A stretch of DNA of 64,000 nt from Tritrichomonas musculus (Eukaryota > Parabasalia > Tritrichomonadida > Tritrichomonadidae): NCBI GenBank assembly GCA_039105265.1, contig JAPFFF010000016.1, positions 248,001 to 312,000 of the forward strand, read 5' to 3'. The translations under genes were made by a program, and so were the position numbers. Positions 1-9,347 of this stretch are shown here, piece by piece (positions within the stretch are counted from its first letter, which is position 1; every line of letters begins with the position of its first letter). The notes under the pieces were generated by a model. The model made no database searches. It was not told the origin of the DNA and saw only the letters and a program-made list of their open reading frames with translations.

Positions 1-543
1 ATCATGTTTTTATTACTTTTTTTTCTTCTAAATAATAGATTTTTCTATTAATTACAAAATTTCTATAGTTTACATATTTTTATATTTTTTTCAGTGGTTT
101 ATATTTTTCTAACTCAGAAAAAAAAAAAAAAAAAAACATATATCACCACAAGTCGGCCCCGTGGACGAAAATAATAATAATAAAAATATATCATTATAAT
201 GCTCATAAAAAATAATTAATATATACAAATTTTGGTGCGAATCTAAATCACTTCACCCTGCCCGCACCTCGGAATAAAAACGGTTTTTGTACTTGAAAAA
301 AATTACAGAGGTTATAAATCAATTATCAATTGCGAGAATCAGAAAATAACAAGTCTAATCATAATAACATCAGTTTTTGAGTAGTGATGCCGAAATTCTG
401 AAGTTTCATGCGTTATATTAAACTTTTTCTTTGTAAATTTTGGTTCTAAAATTACTGACAAGTTTGAAATAAAATTTTACGTTTAGAATTCAATAAATTT
501 TAAATAAAATAAAAAACGTACTTTTATATCATTTTATTATTAA
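1..543. other. left-edge spacer
   Basis: No gene is supported here. The stretch is AT-rich with a run of A at about 119-136. Two small GC-richer patches (about 148-175 and 232-275) contain short complementary arms, but I could not fold either into a tRNA or a known RNA. The last 30 bases hold the promoter element of the downstream gene. Confidence 0.5.
515..520 (+). promoter_or_regulatory. AACGTA promoter element of the SAM/zinc-finger gene
   Basis: AACGTA lies 29 bases before the ATG at 544, followed by an Inr-like TCATTT at about 529. The pair matches the arrangement at several other genes in this window and resembles the Myb-bound element plus Inr of Trichomonas vaginalis. The role is inferred. 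Confidence 0.5.
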
Positions 544-1326
544 ATGGATACTTCTAACTGGACTGTTTCCGATGTTGCTGATTATTTAAAGCAAATTGGT
601 CTTGGACAATATTCGCAAGCTTTTATTCAAAATGATATTAGCGGTATTGAATTACCTTATCTAAATGAAGAATATTTAATTGAACTTGGCGTCAAAAGCA
701 TTGGACACCGAATTAAACTTACTCGTTTCATTAAAACTATTAAAAATATAGAAACAAGCTTTCCACCCTTGAAAGCTAATATTGACGAAAGAGATATCAT
801 TCATCCTCTCCCTGAAAACATTTATCAACAACTTTTTATTAATTCAACATTGGATGAAAATCAAAAATTCGAAAACGAACCAATGAAAGAATGCAATGTT
901 TGCCATAGAATTTTCAATCAAAAGGTTATCGATTATCACCAAAACCAGTGCCAAGAAACATTTAACAAATGTAAGACTGAATTTAGTAGAAGAGGACTCA
1001 ACGTTACCAATGAAGATATTGTTGATTTGCTTGCTGGCAAAGTTCCTGCTAGTGCCATTAGACTTGAAAAGTGCAAGTTTTGTGGAAAGAAGATTTCTCC
1101 CAAACTTATTGATATTCATCAAAGGCAATGCCAAAGGAAGTTACAAGAAAAAAAGAGAAAAGAAATTATTGCTAATACTGAAAGTAAAGAAAAAGAGGTT
1201 CAAAAAACTGATTATAAAGAAAAGCATAATCAATTGATTGAGTTAATCAAGCAAAACAAAAAGGAAGGACCTAAGTATCAATTACCAATTGAAGACAATT
1301 TGGAAAAAACTGAGTTAAATGCATAA
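544..1326 (+). CDS. SAM domain protein with two C2HC zinc fingers
   Basis: This 260-residue protein starts with a SAM domain (about residues 5-66: a W-x7-YL start, the conserved LGVKSIGHR loop and a final helix). SAM domains mediate protein-protein or sometimes RNA contacts. Two zinc fingers of the zf-C2HC_2 type follow, with identical spacing C-x2-C-x11-H-x3-C (C117, C120, H132, C136 and C177, C180, H192, C196). The last 60 residues are Lys/Glu-rich and probably helical. The ATG at 544 is the first in frame and sits just after an Inr-like TCATTT and an AACGTA element. In other protists such double C2HC fingers occur in cytoskeletal or ciliary proteins, so a scaffold role is a guess. Domain calls are firm; function is unknown. 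Confidence 0.85.
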   Translation: MDTSNWTVSDVADYLKQIGLGQYSQAFIQNDISGIELPYLNEEYLIELGVKSIGHRIKLTRFIKTIKNIETSFPPLKANIDERDIIHPLPENIYQQLFINSTLDENQKFENEPMKECNVCHRIFNQKVIDYHQNQCQETFNKCKTEFSRRGLNVTNEDIVDLLAGKVPASAIRLEKCKFCGKKISPKLIDIHQRQCQRKLQEKKRKEIIANTESKEKEVQKTDYKEKHNQLIELIKQNKKEGPKYQLPIEDNLEKTELNA

Positions 1327-1714
1327 GCATTTATAGCAATAAATTGAAAAACTTCAATAAAACTTCAATTTTTAATATTCAAATCTTTTCAATTTTTCCC
1401 TAATATTTTAACTAGTATTATTCTTTCCTAGCATTTAAAAAATAAGAATCAACATTATTTAACGATTAAAGAAACATAATTTAATAAAAATGTTCAACTC
1501 TTGACAATAAAAGCAAACAATGTATTTGATGTTGCACATTTTTTTTTTATTGCATGAAAATTTTCACACACACAATCATTATTAGATAAGATTGTATGCT
1601 ATATAAACGAAAATCTTTAAATACTTGTATTATGATTAAAATTGATGTTTTCCAATTCTGATCAAATTTGATTGAATTCTAATAGTTAACGTATTCATAA
1701 AATCTAGCAGTAAT
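1327..1714. other. intergenic spacer
   Basis: AT-rich spacer of about 390 bases. An AATAAA-like sequence follows the upstream stop codon within 20 bases. No ORF, RNA or repeat was recognised. The AACGTA element of the next gene is at 1688-1693. Confidence 0.5.
1688..1693 (+). promoter_or_regulatory. AACGTA promoter element before a TTG-start gene
   Basis: AACGTA is followed directly by an Inr-like TTCATA and lies 27 bases before the first plausible codon of the coiled-coil gene. Its spacing matches the ATG-start gene at 544, which argues that translation really begins near 1700 although no ATG is present. Confidence 0.45.
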
Positions 1715-4618
1715 TTGAAGGGAAACTCAAAGCGTCACTACATTAGCCAAGCTCGAGCCATTTACAGATATAATGTGTGCAAGAAAGTTAGCCAGCTGAA
1801 TAAAGTAATTCAGCTTTTCCTAGCTCAAGCTAGTGAAGATCAATATCATTCATTATTAATTCGGAAAAACTACGAAAAAGCTCTTAGCCAAGTATTTAAG
1901 AATTACGAAAGCTCAATTATTCCACTTCAAAAAGAAACCAATAATTTGCATTACAAAGTTGATTCACAAATTTCTCGCGATTACTTAGATAAAGTTACCG
2001 AAATCCAAAAAGATTTTAACGAAGAAGTGAATTCCATTAAATCATCAATCGAGTCAGTTTTAAATGATGTTCAAAATTTAGTTAAATTGTTAAATCAAGT
2101 TAAAACAAGCGATTTTCAAGAAATAAATCAATTAAAAGATATTTATTCTCAATTTACTACAACTCAATTCGAAAATTTACAAAATCAAATTAGCAAAATG
2201 AACAAACAATTTTCTGCCGAAATCAACACCATAGAAAACGAGTCAATCATTAAGATAGATAGTTTACAAAAAAAATCGCAAGAAACTCTTAAAAAACTTA
2301 CAGATCAACATTTTAATGAGCTCAATAAGATACAAACAGAAAAATTTATTCAAATTGGAATTGATCCCACTATTAAAGATCAATTAACCACAAAACAGAA
2401 TCAAATTATTCGATTGAATGAAGATTTTCAGAGATATTTCAATACTTTTCATAAAAATTTGTATGAGTATCGATCAAAACTTAAAGAATTAAATAGTTTT
2501 TATTCGTACGATATATCTGCTTATGAGAAAGCGCTCAACAGCTTGGAAATAAAGTACAATCAAACTGACCATGAAATGTTAAATGAAAAATCTCAATTTG
2601 AATCAGAAATAACCGCAAAAGAAGCTCAATTTGAGAAAGAAATCAATGAAAAGCAAAATGAATTGTCCACTTTAATTCAACAATTAAATAATGAATTAAT
2701 TGAAAAGACAGATTCACTTAAAAACGGTCTTTTCAATTCAAATTCTTCAATAAACGAACTAATGTTAAAATTGACAAAAGAAAAAGATGAAGTGATGTCA
2801 AAATATGAAATTGAAAAGAAAGACAAAATTGATAACACAATTCAAAGCTTACTTGATTTAAATCAGAAAGAAGAAAATCAGTTCACTTCATCGAAAAACG
2901 AACTTGAAAATTCACTTCAAAAATTGAAAGAAGACCACTTTATTGAAAAAGCGTCTAACCTTTCACTTCACCAAGAGATGACAGAAAATGAAATCAACCA
3001 CTTTTCAGAAGAAATGATGAAATTACGACAATCAATTCAATCAGCTTCAAACGACAGTAATTCAATTCTTTCCCAAACCAAACAAACCTTGTCAAATTTA
3101 CAAAACGAGAAAGATGAATTTCAATTCAATATTAATGCACAAGTGAATAAATTTAATGCTGAAGAAAATGACGAAATCAACAGATTAAACAAGCAGTATT
3201 TGTATGATTTAGAACAGAATGAAAATGTTCAAACAGAGCAATTGAATTCACTCACAATTTCAAATAACGAGTTAATACGAAAAAATAGCGAAGAATACAA
3301 AATGAAGAAAGAAGAAATTTTAATGAAGTACGAAAGAGAAAGAGAAGAGTTATTGAATAATATACGTTTAGAATATATTGAATTAAACGAGAAAGAATTG
3401 AATGAAATTAATAAGGAGTTTTCTAGTTTATATGATGAGCAGTCACTTTTGCTCACAAAAATTGCGCCACCTTCAAAATCTGACGAATTTTCTCAGTTAA
3501 CAAATGAAGTGAACGACCTTGCTATCAAACGCTCTGAATTATTGAGAACAATCTCCATTCAAAAAAATACGTTACTTCAAATGCATGAAGATGAGATCAA
3601 CAATGAAAAATTAAGGCACGAACAATTCTTGGAAGACTTGAAAAATACTGGAAGAAAAATAAACGGTCGTGATACATTGAGAAACACAATGAGAATGAAA
3701 ATTAACGACATTAAAAGAGAAAAAGATGAAGAAATGGAAAAGCATCGTTCTTTATTAAATCAAATGAATAATGAACATCGTATTAAACTCGATCAATTAT
3801 CACTTGAATTAAAAATTGAGAAAAATTTACTGGAAAAAGCTGAAAATGAATTAAGAGACCAAATATCAATTGAAAATATTAATAGCAAAAATGAAATTGA
3901 ATTTGCAGAGAATAATTACCAAAAAGATAAATTTACTCTTAATAATGAAATGATAGTTTTACAAAATGACTATAATCTCAAAATAAATGAATTTAAAGAA
4001 AAAAATATTTTATTAATTAATGATTTCAAAATTGAAATCGAAGATTTAAATAATGAATTGCATAACATTCATCTCAATGAAACCAGCGAAAAAGATAAAC
4101 AAACAAGAATTCACTTATTGAATTTTTCATCAATGAAAAATTCACACCATTCACGATTAGTAGAAATGAATGACATGTTAAGTGAAATGGGCGCATCAAT
4201 CGCTCGCTTTAATATACAATATAGAAATGACTTAGAGTCAATTAAAAAAGAAAATAATAAAAGCATTTCATTAACAGTAATCAACAATGAGAAAGAAAAG
4301 GCAGAATTGATTCAAAATAAAGAAAGTTTGTCTGTTTTTCTCGAAGAAAAAATTGATGTTTTAGTGGATTTAAATGAAAAGGCAAAAGAGAAGTATTTAA
4401 ATAGACCATCAAGAGATATTGAAATCGAGAAAATCAAGAAATATGAAAAACATTGCGCATTATTAACAAAAGTTTTGAAAAATGGAGTTAATGATATCAT
4501 AGCTTATAGAAAAATCAATGCAGCTAAAGAAAAAGAATATAATATGATGTTTGGAAGAAATCCTTCCGTTGGCGTTTTAATTGTTGGCTCATCAAGGAGC
4601 AATTACCAATATTATTAA
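1715..4618 (+). CDS. giant coiled-coil protein (non-ATG start)
   Basis: This is a 967-residue protein made almost entirely of Glu/Lys/Asn/Gln-rich coiled coil, from about residue 50 to 930, with a short basic start and a non-coil tail rich in Gly and Ser. It resembles structural or cytoskeletal coiled-coil proteins of trichomonads (striated-fibre or giardin-like in style), but no named family can be assigned. The frame opens after a stop at 1673 and has no ATG until about residue 160, although the first 160 codons look fully coding. I placed the start at the TTG at 1715; an ATA at 1697, directly after the Inr-like TTC, is an alternative. An unseen 5' exon or a base-call error would also explain this. 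The downstream flank has only 337 bases before the next gene on the same strand. Confidence 0.75.
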   Translation: MKGNSKRHYISQARAIYRYNVCKKVSQLNKVIQLFLAQASEDQYHSLLIRKNYEKALSQVFKNYESSIIPLQKETNNLHYKVDSQISRDYLDKVTEIQKDFNEEVNSIKSSIESVLNDVQNLVKLLNQVKTSDFQEINQLKDIYSQFTTTQFENLQNQISKMNKQFSAEINTIENESIIKIDSLQKKSQETLKKLTDQHFNELNKIQTEKFIQIGIDPTIKDQLTTKQNQIIRLNEDFQRYFNTFHKNLYEYRSKLKELNSFYSYDISAYEKALNSLEIKYNQTDHEMLNEKSQFESEITAKEAQFEKEINEKQNELSTLIQQLNNELIEKTDSLKNGLFNSNSSINELMLKLTKEKDEVMSKYEIEKKDKIDNTIQSLLDLNQKEENQFTSSKNELENSLQKLKEDHFIEKASNLSLHQEMTENEINHFSEEMMKLRQSIQSASNDSNSILSQTKQTLSNLQNEKDEFQFNINAQVNKFNAEENDEINRLNKQYLYDLEQNENVQTEQLNSLTISNNELIRKNSEEYKMKKEEILMKYEREREELLNNIRLEYIELNEKELNEINKEFSSLYDEQSLLLTKIAPPSKSDEFSQLTNEVNDLAIKRSELLRTISIQKNTLLQMHEDEINNEKLRHEQFLEDLKNTGRKINGRDTLRNTMRMKINDIKREKDEEMEKHRSLLNQMNNEHRIKLDQLSLELKIEKNLLEKAENELRDQISIENINSKNEIEFAENNYQKDKFTLNNEMIVLQNDYNLKINEFKEKNILLINDFKIEIEDLNNELHNIHLNETSEKDKQTRIHLLNFSSMKNSHHSRLVEMNDMLSEMGASIARFNIQYRNDLESIKKENNKSISLTVINNEKEKAELIQNKESLSVFLEEKIDVLVDLNEKAKEKYLNRPSRDIEIEKIKKYEKHCALLTKVLKNGVNDIIAYRKINAAKEKEYNMMFGRNPSVGVLIVGSSRSNYQYY

Positions 4619-4955
4619 CACTAAATTGTTTGTAATATTAATTTTTGCTTTATTTTGATTTTTATAAGCATTGAAAAAAGAGAATATTTTTGAAAATTCA
4701 AAATCTGAGAATCAGTATTTTGATTTTTTTTTTCTAATTGACTAGTTTGCTTAACAAAAAACTCATTTTATGATGAATCTAACCATAGAATCTATACCAA
4801 AATTAAAGCATCTGATGTAATATTGAAATAACAAGAAAGATTAAATTTGAAATAAATCAGGTCAACTTTTTAATAGGTGAAAATTTTCGATTAATTTTTT
4901 GAATATATTAATTAACGTATCAATCAGAATTTAATTTAAACTTATTTTTTCATTT
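4619..4955. other. intergenic spacer
   Basis: AT-rich spacer with no supported gene or RNA. AACGTA at 4914-4919 is the likely promoter element of the next gene. Confidence 0.5.
4914..4919 (+). promoter_or_regulatory. AACGTA element and Inr of the pseudokinase-Sel1 gene
   Basis: AACGTA lies 42 bases before the ATG at 4956. An Inr-like TCATTT touches the ATG directly, which would give an extremely short 5' leader, as is usual in trichomonads. Confidence 0.5.
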
Positions 4956-7900
4956 ATGAAGAGGTCGAAAATTCTTACACCAGATCGGCTCTCTTTTGTT
5001 AAAAATGTTTCTCATTTTTCAAATTATGACACAAGAATCATGAAATTTATTCCTCCTCAAAATCCAGAAGAATGCTCCGATTACGAATTTGATAAAGGCG
5101 ATAAAAACCAATTTTTTTTCGCATTATATTCATCTACTCCAACAGATACTAACCTTTTTCAGGAAGAATCCGAAGTCATTCAACTTTTTGAACATCCGTC
5201 GCTAAACAAACTTATTGCAACTGGATCAAATTTAAATTCAGATTCTCCAAATTCAATCGTATCAGCATTATATAAAGATATACCTTATTTCACAATTGCA
5301 TCAAAACTTCCTACATTGACCCATACTCAAAAAATAATTATTTTATACGGAATTGCTTCAGCCCTCAAATATCTTCAAATAAACAATATTTTATTTTATA
5401 ATTTAGATACAAATCAAATGTATTTAAACAGACAGAATGAACCTTTAATTGATGGTTTTGGTTTATCTTGTTTTCAACCGAGTTTCCAAGATATTTCTTA
5501 TGTAGCCCCAGAATTACTGGCATACATAAAATATCATAAAAATTTACACAATAACAATATTAAAGAAGGAGAGCAAGATAATCAAAATATTGATTTAACT
5601 CGAGCTCACATATTTGCTTTTGGATATTTCATGATTGAAATCATTACCGAGAAAAAACCAGTTTTATTACGGCGAACACCCGAACGATATTTTTACTCTT
5701 ATCCAATTAATCTATCAAAACAATATCATGATCTAATTTCAAATTGCATTTGTGCCAAACCAGAAGATCGTTTATCTTTTGATGATATTTTAGAAAATTT
5801 ACAGGAAATTGTTTCTCAAAATGATGGAATTAGTACAGACCTATTTAATTTGTATAGATCAAAATTTTCAGATGTGAAATATTTTACCTTTTCTAATTTA
5901 GTATTTAAATATCCTTTATCATGCTTTTTAAAACCAGATTCAGAAACTCTAGACGATGAATTTTTTGATGAATTTACAGTCGATGGAGACGAAACACCAA
6001 GACCGACTGCTGAAAACGATTTAAAAGCAAACCAAAACTCTAACCAAACTCAGAATCAAAACCAAGAAACAGTTGATGAATCAAGTTCAACAAATAATAC
6101 CACTGATAATACAAATACTGATCCAACTCAAAGCGCAGATACAAATAATGAAACTAATACAGCGCAAGATGATGAAGCAGACGCCGATTCGTCATCATCT
6201 AAAAAAGTAACAATGCCAAAGCCAGGTGTTCCAAGGATTCGCTTCAGACAATTTGGTGATCAAACTAGATCAGCGAGAGCTAGACAGTACAGATATGCCC
6301 AGTTTAATGGACAAAATCAATATTATCCAAATTGTCTTGATAATTCAAATCCAAAGACCACTTCCAGTTCTGTTCCAGGCACATCACGCCCTCGAAAATC
6401 CCTCAATCTTGCTTCAATGTATACTCGTAGTTCCAATGATCTTGGCCGCAATAGTAATTCTAATTCGAAAATACCTCTCCTTTCCTTCCGTGAATTTCAA
6501 ATGCGTATGTTTCCTCAAGAACAAGTTCCAAATATAAGCTTTATTTCCACAGACAATGACATCGAAATCCTCAAGAAAAGGAAAGATCCAGATTCGCAAT
6601 ATATTCTTGGCTACTACTATGAAACAAAAGAACGTTACGAAGATGCCTTTGAACTTTACAGGAGTGCTGCTTTACGTGGGCACTCACAAGCTCTATATAG
6701 AGAAGGTCTTCTTTTAATGAATGGAAATGGTTGCAAGCAAAACATGAAAAAAGCGTCAAAACTCTTTCTCCAATCAGCCAAACAAAGGAACACAGACGCT
6801 GCCTACCAATTTATTCTAATTCACGGCAAACGCGAGCAAGATTCCAGCACAAACGGCAGCGACCAAAATCCGATTCAAATTCCCAAAGAGCCAAGCACAA
6901 CGCGCGACAGGAAAAGTGGCCGAAACCTCAGGAAAAATGCCACTCAAAAGCCAACCCAATCTGCACGAGTTGTCAAGAAGTCTTTTGATTCGTACACGAA
7001 CAACGAGACGCCGCCACAAAAGAGCAACGACGAAGAGAGAAACGACAATGACACTGAATTTAACACATTCACGTTAGAATCATCATCGAATCCAACAGCA
7101 ACAACAGCAACAACTACAACAACAACAGCAACTACAACTAGTGCTAATTCTACTACTAGTAATGAAGAGGAGACAGAAGTTGTTGACATTGAACACGAAC
7201 TCAAAATTTGCATGAACTACCTTCAGTATTCATCGGACATCGGATTCGCCGACAGCATGTTCAAGCTCGCAATTCTTCACGAGCAAGGAATCAGCTACAA
7301 GAAGGACCTACATAAAGCTTTCTCTCTTTACAAGAGAGCAGCTGACAGGGGCGTCACAGAGGCCTGCTACAGAACAGCGACGATGATGCTTGAAGGAAGA
7401 GGAACTTCACGAGCTTTCAATGAGGCCGCCTTCTATCTTCAGAAGGCAGCGCGAAAGGGCCACGTTGAAGCCATTTTCAAGTGTGGACAACTTTTTGAGA
7501 ACGGACTTGGCGTGACGAAAAATGTTGAAAAAGCGGCTGAATTTTATCGCGAAGCGTCATCGAAAGGCCACACTGAATCGAAGCGTTATTATGCACGAAT
7601 CATTCGCCATTTTGAGCATGATGAAAAGAACAAAAACGCGCCTGCAAACTCCAATGAAGTCCGCTACACACCGATTGTGAACGATGAGAAACTCGCCTTC
7701 AAGCTGATGAAAGAAGCTGCCGATTCTGGCGATAACGAAGCGCTCACGGAACTCGGCGAAATGTACAGAGACGGCTACGGAACAGAGAAGAACTTAAAGA
7801 GCGCATTCATGTGCTTCAAGAAAGCTTCTTCATCACAGTTGCTTAGAGAAGCGAACATTTCGGCATCTTCATCTTCTTCCATTTCTGTGTCTTCTTCATG

Positions 7901-8558
7901 CTTTGGCATTTCAAGTCCTTCAAATGAATCTTCAACTTCAACTTCAACTTCTTCTTCTGATGATTCTCTTTCTTTTGACAATAAAAATAATAATCATCAC
8001 GACCGTGAACACTTCGTGATGAACAACAACCATTTCTACAACGACATCGTGAACAATTCGAAGAGCAAGAACAAGCAAAGCGACTCTTACTCAAACCTCT
8101 TCGACGGCTGTGGTGGAACTATTTATTCTGATTACGTGGCTTCTTCGCGTTCAGCTCCTTCTTTCGACCTGTCTCAAAAGCCGTCGGCCAGGGCCTGCGT
8201 CAATATCGGACTCATGTATGAACAAGGAATGGCTACTCAAACTGACCTGAAAAAAGCCGTCCATTTCTTTAAAATGTCGGCTGATATGAGAGACCCTCTT
8301 GGACAGTTTCATTACGCTCGTGCTTTTGAAAATGGAGTCGGAGTTCAGGTAGACCTTAAATCGGCCGCGAAGTACTACAGACTGTCTGCAAATCAAGGTT
8401 TTGACAGGGCTCAGTTTAATATTGCACGTTACTTAGAATTCGGTCTTGGAGTTCAACAAGATAAAAGTCTCGCTATACAATTTTATAAATGCGCAGCTAG
8501 ACAAGGTATTAAGGCTGCTGAGGTCGCCTTAAGGCGTCTCAAGCCAAATTGTTTGTAA
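4956..8558 (+). CDS. pseudokinase-Sel1 repeat fusion protein
   Basis: This is a 1200-residue protein. Residues about 60-290 are a protein-kinase fold: the helix before the catalytic loop, an APE-like YVAPELL near residue 182 and a C-lobe ending around residue 290 are all visible. The key catalytic positions are lost. The HRD position reads F147-Y148-N149, the DFG position reads G167-F168-G169, and no Gly-rich loop or clear VAIK lysine is seen, so it is probably a pseudokinase. After a low-complexity linker, about ten Sel1-type repeats (roughly residues 544-1188, each with an A-x-x-x-[FY] helix and a G-x-G turn) form a solenoid broken by a Thr-rich insert (about 710-735) and a Ser-rich insert (about 965-1010). 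Kinase-Sel1 fusions are a large trichomonad family, probably scaffolds. The repeat region uses GC-richer codons than the kinase part. Confidence 0.88.
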   Translation: MKRSKILTPDRLSFVKNVSHFSNYDTRIMKFIPPQNPEECSDYEFDKGDKNQFFFALYSSTPTDTNLFQEESEVIQLFEHPSLNKLIATGSNLNSDSPNSIVSALYKDIPYFTIASKLPTLTHTQKIIILYGIASALKYLQINNILFYNLDTNQMYLNRQNEPLIDGFGLSCFQPSFQDISYVAPELLAYIKYHKNLHNNNIKEGEQDNQNIDLTRAHIFAFGYFMIEIITEKKPVLLRRTPERYFYSYPINLSKQYHDLISNCICAKPEDRLSFDDILENLQEIVSQNDGISTDLFNLYRSKFSDVKYFTFSNLVFKYPLSCFLKPDSETLDDEFFDEFTVDGDETPRPTAENDLKANQNSNQTQNQNQETVDESSSTNNTTDNTNTDPTQSADTNNETNTAQDDEADADSSSSKKVTMPKPGVPRIRFRQFGDQTRSARARQYRYAQFNGQNQYYPNCLDNSNPKTTSSSVPGTSRPRKSLNLASMYTRSSNDLGRNSNSNSKIPLLSFREFQMRMFPQEQVPNISFISTDNDIEILKKRKDPDSQYILGYYYETKERYEDAFELYRSAALRGHSQALYREGLLLMNGNGCKQNMKKASKLFLQSAKQRNTDAAYQFILIHGKREQDSSTNGSDQNPIQIPKEPSTTRDRKSGRNLRKNATQKPTQSARVVKKSFDSYTNNETPPQKSNDEERNDNDTEFNTFTLESSSNPTATTATTTTTTATTTSANSTTSNEEETEVVDIEHELKICMNYLQYSSDIGFADSMFKLAILHEQGISYKKDLHKAFSLYKRAADRGVTEACYRTATMMLEGRGTSRAFNEAAFYLQKAARKGHVEAIFKCGQLFENGLGVTKNVEKAAEFYREASSKGHTESKRYYARIIRHFEHDEKNKNAPANSNEVRYTPIVNDEKLAFKLMKEAADSGDNEALTELGEMYRDGYGTEKNLKSAFMCFKKASSSQLLREANISASSSSSISVSSSCFGISSPSNESSTSTSTSSSDDSLSFDNKNNNHHDREHFVMNNNHFYNDIVNNSKSKNKQSDSYSNLFDGCGGTIYSDYVASSRSAPSFDLSQKPSARACVNIGLMYEQGMATQTDLKKAVHFFKMSADMRDPLGQFHYARAFENGVGVQVDLKSAAKYYRLSANQGFDRAQFNIARYLEFGLGVQQDKSLAIQFYKCAARQGIKAAEVALRRLKPNCL

Positions 8559-9347
8559 TATTAAAATAAATTATATAATATCGATAACTCTTTTTTGACT
8601 TTGATTATTTTTTTTACAATTTTTATTTATTTTTTATTCCTTCTATTAATAATATTATTATACATATAATCAAAAATATAAGAATATTATATAATATATT
8701 ATTTTTTTTTTTTTTTTTTTTTTTAGTAATTTATTTATTTTAATTATCTGTAAGATCTGGTTTATGCTTTTAATTTCCATAAAACAAAGAAAAGTATTTG
8801 AGTAAAACAAATTGAGGAAAAAATATCTATAAAAAGTGCAAATTATTTGACCTAAGATAAAGAAAAATCTAATGTGTCTTTATATATAATTATAAATCTT
8901 GAATATTGGTAACAATACCTTTAATAAATAAGAGTTCTTTTAGCAATTTTAAAACTGAGTGGTTCTCTTTTGAAGTTTGGTATAAAATAATGTAAACAGT
9001 AAGAAAACACTGTTTTATTTGTAAGATTTTGAGAGACTCAATGTATTTTTTGATTTTTCAAGAAAAAAATGGTTCCGATTGAATTTACACAAAGTATGAT
9101 CGCTATTGAATTTTATTAACATTTGAAAGAATACTATTTGGATCTTTCTTTTATATTTATATCTTTAAATTTAAAAAAATATTTTATAATAATATTTTTA
9201 TTTAATAATTTAAATAAAGTATGATATATTATTTTAGTTTTTAATATAGTTTTATGATGATTTTTTGAAGATAATTAAAGACATATTAACATATTACTCT
9301 CTATAAAATTAAGTTTTTTTTCAAAGATAAAAAAAAATACAAAAAAG
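8559..9347. other. 789-base intergenic spacer
   Basis: No ORF or RNA is supported. A T run of about 22 bases lies at 8702-8724. A short inverted repeat (AACAGT ... ACTGTT) near 8995-9015 could form a small hairpin. No AACGT element was seen before the next gene, unlike most of its neighbours. Confidence 0.45.

Noticed and set aside
232-275. GC-richer patch with GGTGCG/CGCACC arms, considered as a tRNA or structured RNA
   Set aside because: Arms are too close for a tRNA and no anticodon or T-arm can be fitted.
1673-1715. A trichomonad-type spliced 5' exon for the TTG-start gene
   Set aside because: No GTATGT-type donor or ACTAAC...AG acceptor was found that would join an upstream ATG in frame; left open as a possibility only.
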